The notes below the pieces were generated by a model. The model was not told where the DNA came from. It did not search any database and saw only the letters and a list, made by a program, of their open reading frames with translations. 10,977 nucleotides of DNA from an uncultured Clostridia bacterium (lineage in GTDB: Bacteria > Bacillota > Clostridia > TANB77 > CAG-508): the NCBI GenBank assembly GCA_947624365.1, contig CANQJY010000029.1:1-10977 (forward strand), given 5' to 3'. A program made the position numbers and the translations under genes. Below are positions 7,394 through 10,977 of this stretch, piece after piece (the first letter of the stretch is position 1; every line of letters starts with the position of its first letter).

Positions 7394-7569
7394 TTACTAA
7401 CACCTCTCTCTCAATTTTCTGGATGCAATTGAAACATATCTTTACTTTCTCCACAAACAGGGCATACCCACGTATCTGGCAAATCATCAAACTCTGTTCC
7501 TGGCTTAATACCTGCCTTTTCATTCCCTATTTTAGGACTATATATATATCTACATTGCAAACATTCATA
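7252..7569 (-). repeat. Tandem pair of rubredoxin-coding sequences
   Basis: Segment 7252-7390 (free rubredoxin) and segment 7431-7569 (C-terminal domain of the transferase) align at a constant offset of 179 nt without gaps. I count about 98 identical bases of 139. The best-conserved stretch codes for PDTWVCP-CG-SKDMFQ. The order and close spacing suggest a tandem duplication, one copy of which is fused to the upstream gene. Independent capture of two rubredoxins is the alternative. Confidence 0.75.
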
Positions 7570-8652
7570 ACTCTCTTTTCCTGTTTTTTCAGGTGCAAAA
7601 TTTTTATATCCTGCAATTATAGCAATTATTACAATAAATAAGAATGAGAATGCTTTCCATATTCCACTATCTGTCATAATTACTGCAAAAATTCCTAAAA
7701 TTGCACTAATACCATATAATATAATAACTGCTTGTTTTTGGCTATACCCTTTTGCTAATAGTTTATGATGTATATGCCCTTTATCTGCTTTAAATACTGC
7801 TTTAATTGATTTTCCTTTTATTAATCGTCTAATAATTGCTACAAATGTATCAAATATTGGTAAACCTAAAACAATTAATGGTAGAACAATAACTGCTGCT
7901 GTATAAGTTTTTGCTGATCCTAAAATAGATATAACTGCTAAAGAAAATCCTAAAAAGTTTGTGCCTGTATCACCAATAAAAGTTTTTGCAGGTGAAAAGT
8001 TATATGGTAGGAAACCTACTAAAGCACCTGCTAGTGCAGTAATTAATACAATTGATAACATTGATGAGCCATTTAGTACAAATATAATTAATAGTGAAAC
8101 AGATGATATAACTGATATACCTGATGATAGTCCATCTAATCCATCAATTAGGTTAATAGCATTTGTTACAATTATTACCCAAGCAATTGTTATGATAATA
8201 GATGTTATTTCATGAACTTGTGGAAAATTCAAGAATGGTAATGTAACTCCCTCTATTCTAATTCCTGCTACAATAATAACAATTGTCGCAATTAATTGAC
8301 CTAATAATTTTGTAAGTGGTTTTATTGTTTTTATATCATCTACTACACAAAATATGGATATTATCCCTATTCCTATTAAAAATCCTAATAGCTTTTTTCC
8401 ATATTGTTCTACACCTGTTAGATTAATGGTATTTTCCATTGACATTACAATAAGTAAATAAATTGTTGAAACCAGAAATCCCAAAATAACAGCTGGGCCA
8501 CCAAATTTAGGTATTGCCCTTTTGTGTGTTCTTCTTTCATCTTTTGGTATGTCTACTGCTCCTACTTTTTTTGCTAATTTTATTGTATATGGTGTTGCAA
8601 CAAATGCAATTACAAATGCAAGTATAAAAGCTATAGCAATATCTCCCCACAT
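7411..8652 (-). CDS. TagO/WecA-type polyprenyl-phosphate sugar-1-phosphate transferase fused to a rubredoxin domain
   Basis: 413 residues. Residues 1-350 are a multi-helix membrane enzyme of the MraY/WecA/TagO superfamily, which moves a sugar-1-phosphate from a UDP-sugar to undecaprenyl phosphate and so primes teichoic acid or other wall glycan synthesis. Visible motifs: HKRAIPKFGG (43-52), DDIKTIKP (105-112), NAINLIDGLDGL (164-175), FIGDTGTNFLGF (225-236, Asp228) and KGHIHHKL (291-298). The HIHH form fits WecA/TagO rather than MraY. Two helices follow HIHH, placing the C-terminus in the cytoplasm (inference). After a short linker, residues 361-409 are a complete rubredoxin with ligands Cys364, Cys367, Cys397 and Cys400. 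The usual enzymes end near residue 350, so this is an extra domain. The SD GGAGG (complement 8660-8664, 7-nt spacer) follows rpiB by 16 nt. Exact sugar unknown. Confidence 0.9.
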   Translation of the reverse strand: MWGDIAIAFILAFVIAFVATPYTIKLAKKVGAVDIPKDERRTHKRAIPKFGGPAVILGFLVSTIYLLIVMSMENTINLTGVEQYGKKLLGFLIGIGIISIFCVVDDIKTIKPLTKLLGQLIATIVIIVAGIRIEGVTLPFLNFPQVHEITSIIITIAWVIIVTNAINLIDGLDGLSSGISVISSVSLLIIFVLNGSSMLSIVLITALAGALVGFLPYNFSPAKTFIGDTGTNFLGFSLAVISILGSAKTYTAAVIVLPLIVLGLPIFDTFVAIIRRLIKGKSIKAVFKADKGHIHHKLLAKGYSQKQAVIILYGISAILGIFAVIMTDSGIWKAFSFLFIVIIAIIAGYKNFAPEKTGKESYECLQCRYIYSPKIGNEKAGIKPGTEFDDLPDTWVCPVCGESKDMFQLHPEN

Positions 8653-8668
8653 GTAAATTCCTCCATAC

Positions 8669-9115
8669 CTATTTCATATTTTCATTTTCAATTTCTTCTA
8701 TTAATTTTAGTCTTTCTGCATATCTTCCGCCTTTAAATTCTGCTCCTATCCAGTTTCTTATTACAGCGATTGCTTCACTTACTGTTACATAGTCTGATCC
8801 AATTGTTAATACATTTATGTCGTCATCTGCTTTTCCTAATTTTGCTGCTATTTCATTATATGCTGTTGCTGCTCTTACTCCTTTAAATTTGTTTGCAACA
8901 ACTGTCATCCCACAGCCTGAACGGCAGACTAATATTCCTTGATCTGCTTCTTTTTTTGATACTGCTTCTGCTACTTTCTTTCCATAAATTGGGTAATCTG
9001 TTCTTTCTTCATCATATGTTCCATAATCTTTGTATTCAATTCCATTTTCGTCTAAATATTTCTTGATTTCTTCTTTTAGTTTGTACCCTCCATGGTCGCT
9101 TCCAATTGCTATCAT
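8669..9115 (-). CDS. rpiB: RpiB/LacA/LacB-family sugar-phosphate isomerase
   Basis: 148 residues from the chosen ATG. The family interconverts ribose 5-phosphate and ribulose 5-phosphate (pentose phosphate pathway) or related sugar phosphates. Visible: IGSDHGGYKLKEEI (key Asp7, His8), DYGTYDEERTDYPIYG, the active-site loop GILVCRSGCGM (catalytic Cys64, Ser66, Gly67), NKFKGVRAA and INVLTIGSDYV. Loop CRSGCG replaces the E. coli CGTGVG. The residue aligned with E. coli His99 (sugar ring opening, in SRQHND) is Asp97 in GKADDD, so activity or substrate may differ. Start: a GTG at 9124 also opens the frame, but it lies in the SD (GGAG, complement 9124-9127). The ATG at 9115 has an 8-nt spacer and gives the standard N-terminus. 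First gene of the cluster leading to the transferase, rubredoxin, hslO and ppaC. Confidence 0.9.
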   Translation of the reverse strand: MIAIGSDHGGYKLKEEIKKYLDENGIEYKDYGTYDEERTDYPIYGKKVAEAVSKKEADQGILVCRSGCGMTVVANKFKGVRAATAYNEIAAKLGKADDDINVLTIGSDYVTVSEAIAVIRNWIGAEFKGGRYAERLKLIEEIENENMK

Positions 9116-9147
9116 GTTTATCACTCCATTCGTTTTTTATCATGTAC

Positions 9148-9176
9148 AATATATCATAAATTAAACTGATTGACAA
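9148..9176 (-). promoter_or_regulatory. Promoter for the rpiB-led cluster
   Basis: Minus strand: -35 TTGTCA (9171-9176), 17 nt, -10 TATATT (9148-9153), preceded by TGA, an extended -10 element. The predicted start is near 9141, leaving a leader of about 26 nt before the ATG at 9115. It is divergent from the rpsT promoter, with about 40 nt between the two -35 elements. Confidence 0.72.
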
Positions 9177-9213
9177 TACGTAATTAAAATTTCAATGAAT
9201 TTTCTGTAAATAC

Positions 9214-9242
9214 TTGCCAAAACAAAAAAAATGTGTTAGAAT
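9214..9242 (+). promoter_or_regulatory. Promoter for rpsT
   Basis: -35 TTGCCA (9214-9219), 17 nt, -10 TAGAAT (9237-9242), with TGT in front as an extended -10. The predicted start is near 9249, giving a leader of about 38 nt before the ATG at 9287. The very strong SD GGGAGGTG (9273-9280) fits a highly expressed ribosomal protein gene. Confidence 0.75.
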
Positions 9243-9286
9243 ATCATATGTTATAGTGTAATTTAGACGAATGGGAGGTGCTAAAC

Positions 9287-9553
9287 ATGCCAAATATTAA
9301 ATCAGCTAAAAAGAGAGTTAAAGTAATAGAGAAAAAAACTTTAAGAAATAATATGATAAAATCTGGATATAAATCAGCAATTAAAAATTTTGAGCAAGCA
9401 TTAGAAGCCGGAAATATGGATGAAGCTAAAAAATTATTTTCTGAAGCTACAAAAAAAATAGATCAAGCTTGTACAAAGGGTGTTATTGTAAAAAATACTG
9501 CTGCTAGAAAAAAATCTAATTTATCAAAAAAATTAAATGCTGCTATGGCATAA
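9287..9553 (+). CDS. rpsT: 30S ribosomal protein S20
   Basis: 88 residues, normal length for bS20. It binds 16S rRNA early in 30S assembly. It opens with MPNIKSAKKRV, the near-invariant S20 start, is rich in Lys and Ala, and continues with the helical LRNNMIKSGYKSAIKNFEQAL and the conserved VIVKNTAARKKSNLSKKLN end. The frame also opens at a GTG at 9278, but that GTG lies in the SD GGAGG(TG) (9274-9280). The ATG at 9287 has an 8-nt spacer and the conserved N-terminus, so it is the start. Transcribed alone, with its own promoter and terminator, divergent from rpiB. Confidence 0.97.
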   Translation: MPNIKSAKKRVKVIEKKTLRNNMIKSGYKSAIKNFEQALEAGNMDEAKKLFSEATKKIDQACTKGVIVKNTAARKKSNLSKKLNAAMA

Positions 9554-9563
9554 AATATATGGA

Positions 9564-9592
9564 AAAAGACCTGTGATTACCACAGGTCTTTT
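9564..9592. terminator. Bidirectional terminator between rpsT and the small minus-strand gene
   Basis: AAAAGACCTGTG (9564-9575) pairs perfectly with CACAGGTCTTTT (9581-9592) around ATTAC. It starts 10 nt after the rpsT stop. Read on the minus strand the 3' arm ends in TTTTT, so it should also stop transcripts of the convergent gene at 9638-9874. Confidence 0.85.
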
Positions 9593-9637
9593 CGGTGGGC
9601 TTTGTTGCTACCTACAAGTTACATGGGCAACGAGTTG

Positions 9638-9874
9638 TTACTCATCACTTTCGTACCCCATTTCCTGGAGCAATCTAAACATTGCTCCAATTTCACTGTT
9701 TGTTATAACTTCTAACCGGACGTAGAAGAATTTCTTCCTTCCTTCCGTCCCCAGAAGTCGGGTTTCATTGGAAAAAGCTTCTATAAGCCTTTCCTGAAAC
9801 TCTTTCCGTTGTTCCTCAGATGGAAATGTTATTCTTATTTGCGTTTTAAGCAGATAAATTTTTATTATTTTCAT
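9638..9874 (-). CDS. Small unidentified protein with foreign codon use
   Basis: 78 residues, family not recognised. It is charged and soluble, with no signal peptide or membrane helix. A beta-like start (KIIKIYLLKTQIRITF) is followed by a helix (SEEQRKEFQERLIEAFSN), a strand (KKFFYVRLEVIT) and a helix (NSEIGAMFRLLQEMGYE). The SD AAAGG (complement 9882-9886, 7-nt spacer), own promoter and shared terminator support a real gene. Codon use is unlike the neighbours: of 7 Arg codons 2 are AGA, 2 AGG, 2 CGG and 1 CGA, and CTG, CTC, CAG, ACG and GGG appear. GC is about 37% by hand count against under 30% nearby. This suggests recent acquisition. Alternative: the region is mainly a structured RNA and the frame is incidental, though 78 codons with sensible alternation argue for protein. 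Confidence 0.62.
   Translation of the reverse strand: MKIIKIYLLKTQIRITFPSEEQRKEFQERLIEAFSNETRLLGTEGRKKFFYVRLEVITNSEIGAMFRLLQEMGYESDE
9666..9689. repeat. Perfect 9-bp hairpin within the small foreign gene
   Basis: TGGAGCAAT (9666-9674) and ATTGCTCCA (9681-9689) are exact reverse complements around a 6-nt loop. It lies in the 3' part of the 78-residue frame (GAMFRLLQ). No T-run follows. It may help stabilise the transcript, or be part of an RNA structure. Confidence 0.55.
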
Positions 9875-9906
9875 AAAGCCACCTTTCCGCCCACCAAATG
9901 CTCTGC

Positions 9907-9937
9907 ATCTACATATATTATACCATATTATGTAGAT
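9907..9937. promoter_or_regulatory. Operator-like palindrome over the small gene's promoter
   Basis: ATCTACATA (9907-9915) and TATGTAGAT (9929-9937) are perfect 9-bp inverted arms around 13 nt. The -10 hexamer of the minus-strand promoter (9917-9922) sits in the central part, and the right arm lies in the -10/-35 spacer. A dimeric repressor bound here would block RNA polymerase. The regulator is unknown, and no regulator gene lies nearby. Confidence 0.5.
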
Positions 9938-9945
9938 TTTTGCAA
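9917..9945 (-). promoter_or_regulatory. Strong promoter for the small foreign gene
   Basis: Minus strand: -35 TTGCAA (9940-9945), 17 nt, -10 TATAAT (9917-9922, full consensus), preceded by TGG as an extended -10. Predicted start is near 9910, leader about 36 nt. It is among the best promoter matches in the window. Confidence 0.8.
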
Positions 9946-9969
9946 TTTTCTCGTTCTGTTACCTAGAAT
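9940..9969 (+). promoter_or_regulatory. Promoter for the small two-helix membrane protein
   Basis: -35 TTGCAA (9940-9945), 18 nt, -10 TAGAAT (9964-9969). Predicted start is near 9976, leader about 44 nt to the ATG at 10020. The -35 hexamer is its own reverse complement and is the same DNA used as the -35 of the divergent minus-strand promoter. Confidence 0.5.
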
Positions 9970-10019
9970 TTCCATTGTTTTTCTTTACAAAACATGTTAC
10001 GATTAAATAGGTGATACAA

Positions 10020-10271
10020 ATGATAGATAAATTAAAGAATACATTTCAAAGTTTAGAAAAACAAACTAAAACAATTATCAAAAATGGTGTTAAATTTTGC
10101 TTTATGCTTTGTATCATTTCATTAATTTTCTTACTTACATATGATTTTGGTTTTTCTAATCCACTATTTTTTGAAATTGGAATTGCTTTATTTAAAATAA
10201 GTTTGCTTTTTTCTATTGAATTTTTAATATGTGGAATTGTTGTAGATTCATTAAAAAAGAATTTGATTTAA
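10020..10271 (+). CDS. Small two-helix membrane protein, uncharacterised
   Basis: 83 residues from the chosen ATG. A Lys-rich amphipathic N-terminus (about 1-22) is followed by two hydrophobic segments, about 24-41 (VKFCFMLCIISLIFLLTY) and about 49-73 (PLFFEIGIALFKI... to FLICGIVV), then a short basic tail (DSLKKNLI). The gap between helices is only about 7 residues, so it is probably a hairpin with both ends in the cytoplasm. I recall similar short proteins (a second helix with IEF-ICG and a basic end) in Clostridia without known function, but I cannot name a family with confidence. The SD AGGTG (10009-10013, 6-nt spacer) supports ATG 10020. The upstream in-frame GTG at 10011 is inside the SD and is rejected. 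Single gene with own promoter and terminator. Confidence 0.75.
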   Translation: MIDKLKNTFQSLEKQTKTIIKNGVKFCFMLCIISLIFLLTYDFGFSNPLFFEIGIALFKISLLFSIEFLICGIVVDSLKKNLI

Positions 10272-10286
10272 CTCAAATTCTTTTTT
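10253..10286. terminator. Bidirectional terminator between the membrane-protein gene and gatB
   Basis: AAAAAAGAATTTGA (10253-10266) pairs perfectly over 14 bp with TCAAATTCTTTTTT (10273-10286) around TTTAAC. T-runs on both sides make it work in both directions. It overlaps the last codons of the plus-strand gene, whose TAA stop (10269-10271) is in the loop, and starts 4 nt after the gatB stop on the minus strand. Confidence 0.88.
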
Positions 10287-10290
10287 AATT

Positions 10291-10977
10291 TTATTTTTTT
10301 ATTTCTTCTAAAAACATTTTATTTAACATTTGTGGATTTGCTTGTCCTTTTGTTTGTTTCATAGCTTGTCCTACTAAAAATCCTAATGCCTTATCCTTTC
10401 CTGCTTTATAATCTGCAATTGATTGTGGGTTTTCTGACAATACCTTTTTAACTACTTCTTTAATAGTATTTTCATCTGAAATTTGTATCCAGCCTTTTTC
10501 TTTTATAATCTCTTCTGGGTCTCTTGGATTTTCAAACAATTCTACTAAAACTTTTTTTGCTATACTAGAACTAATTGTTCCATTATCAATTAATAATACT
10601 AATTTGCCTAATTGTTTACTATCAAATGGAATTTCAATTGGTTCCATTTCTGTTTCATTCAAAATTCTTGAAATGTCTGATATTATCCAATTATTTACTG
10701 CTTTTGCATTATTACATATTTTGCTTGCTTCTTCAAATAAATCAGCTAAATATTTTGAACTAGAAATTATATTTGCATCTTTTTCTGTCAAATGATATTC
10801 TTCTAAGTAACGTTTTTTTCTACTTTCTGGCAATTCTGGTAGTTGTTTTTTTATATTTTCAATATATTCATCAGATAATTTAATTGCAACTAGATCTGGC
10901 TCTGGAAAATAGCGGTAATCTTGTGCATCTTCTTTATCTCTCATTGAAAAAGTTTTTCCTGAAACTTCATCCCAACG
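10291..10977 (-). CDS. gatB: Aspartyl/glutamyl-tRNA(Asn/Gln) amidotransferase subunit B, C-terminal half
   Basis: 228 codons are visible, open to the right edge. GatB is usually about 475 residues, so roughly the first half is missing. With GatA and GatC it converts Glu-tRNA(Gln) and/or Asp-tRNA(Asn) to the amide forms; GatB binds the tRNA and activates the misacylated end. The visible part starts RWDEVSGKTFSMRDKEDAQDYRYFPEPDL (unbroken in frame through 10944, so the Met there is internal), the end of the catalytic cradle domain. After a helical region comes the YqeY-like tail domain with VNNWIISDI, ELFENPRDPEEII, KGWIQISDE, NPQSIADYKAGKDKALGFLVGQAMKQTKGQANPQ and a basic end. It ends at a strong shared terminator, consistent with being last in a gatCAB operon. 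The upstream genes are outside the window. Confidence 0.97.
   Translation of the reverse strand, partial: RWDEVSGKTFSMRDKEDAQDYRYFPEPDLVAIKLSDEYIENIKKQLPELPESRKKRYLEEYHLTEKDANIISSSKYLADLFEEASKICNNAKAVNNWIISDISRILNETEMEPIEIPFDSKQLGKLVLLIDNGTISSSIAKKVLVELFENPRDPEEIIKEKGWIQISDENTIKEVVKKVLSENPQSIADYKAGKDKALGFLVGQAMKQTKGQANPQMLNKMFLEEIKK

Larger units (their letters stand above)
9591..9898. repeat. Inverted 10-nt sequences flanking the small minus-strand gene
   Basis: TTCGGTGGGC (9591-9600) and GCCCACCAAA (9889-9898) are inverted copies with one mismatch. In the minus-strand transcript the leader UUUGGUGGGC can pair with the tail GCCCACCGAA over all 10 positions (one G-U). One copy abuts the terminator; the other lies just before the SD of the small gene. 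It could be long-range RNA pairing or the remnant ends of an inserted element. No target-site duplication is evident. Confidence 0.45.

Noticed and set aside
6387..8215. Plus-strand frames opposite hslO and the transferase-rubredoxin gene
   Set aside because: Antisense shadows of well-supported genes. The frame at 7291-7641 only mirrors the rubredoxin repeats.
9170..9175. TTGACA on the plus strand as an rpsT -35
   Set aside because: No -10-like hexamer 16-18 nt downstream. It is mainly the complement of the rpiB -35 TTGTCA.
9537..9725. 62-codon plus-strand frame after rpsT
   Set aside because: Starts inside rpsT and runs through the terminator stem. No ribosome site, and the translation resembles no protein I know.
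9591..9945. Known small RNA (SRP RNA, 6S, tmRNA, RNase P) in the GC-rich patch
   Set aside because: I found none of their conserved cores, and a 78-codon frame with an SD explains most of the region.
9975..10003. Alternative plus-strand promoter TTGTTT-17-TACGAT with TGT before the -10
   Set aside because: It would start transcription near 10010, at or inside the SD of the membrane-protein gene, and the -35 is poor. The TTGCAA-18-TAGAAT promoter fits better.
9809..10006. 65-codon plus-strand frame over the divergent promoter region
   Set aside because: Crosses both promoters and overlaps the better supported minus-strand gene. No SD.
10575..10795. Two plus-strand frames inside gatB
   Set aside because: Shadows of the gatB coding sequence.

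Overview
The window comes from a very AT-rich, Gram-positive anaerobe, most likely an uncultured Clostridia (Firmicutes/Bacillota) member. The evidence is strong purine-rich Shine-Dalgarno sites, Arg encoded almost only by AGA, a BofC-like sporulation-family domain, a Mn-dependent family II pyrophosphatase, GatB of the amidotransferase pathway, and two rubredoxins beside the redox chaperone Hsp33. I cannot place it to genus. Most genes are core functions on the minus strand. Both window edges cut a gene.

Right to left in transcription order: the 3' half of gatB enters from the right edge and ends at a hairpin terminator shared with a convergent small membrane-protein gene (10020-10271, plus). 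Next is a small, compositionally foreign minus-strand gene (9638-9874) with a strong promoter that carries a palindrome. It converges on rpsT (ribosomal protein S20, 9287-9553, plus) across a second bidirectional terminator. rpiB starts divergently from rpsT and heads a close-packed minus-strand cluster: rpiB, a TagO/WecA-type polyprenyl-phosphate sugar-phosphate transferase with a fused C-terminal rubredoxin domain, a separate 51-residue rubredoxin, a strong intercistronic hairpin, hslO (Hsp33), and ppaC (pyrophosphatase).

A consensus promoter at 5235-5263 then starts a second minus-strand unit: a secreted SH3b/NlpC-P60 cell-wall hydrolase, comEC (DNA-uptake channel, TTG start, with a one-base frameshift close to its C-terminus), and a membrane-anchored BofC-domain protein. 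The left edge holds the first 245 codons of a DUF1016/YhcG-type PDDEXK nuclease, cut off right after its first catalytic-type Asp.

The most notable points are: (1) the TagO/WecA-like enzyme fused to rubredoxin, followed directly by a duplicated free rubredoxin and Hsp33; (2) the comEC frameshift, where the lost 40-residue tail is still readable in the next frame; (3) the small foreign-looking gene between rpsT and gatB, whose transcript ends are complementary and whose promoter shares its palindromic -35 hexamer with a divergent promoter. I see no CRISPR array, IS element, tRNA or rRNA, and no clear multi-gene defence or novel system beyond the isolated YhcG-type nuclease.
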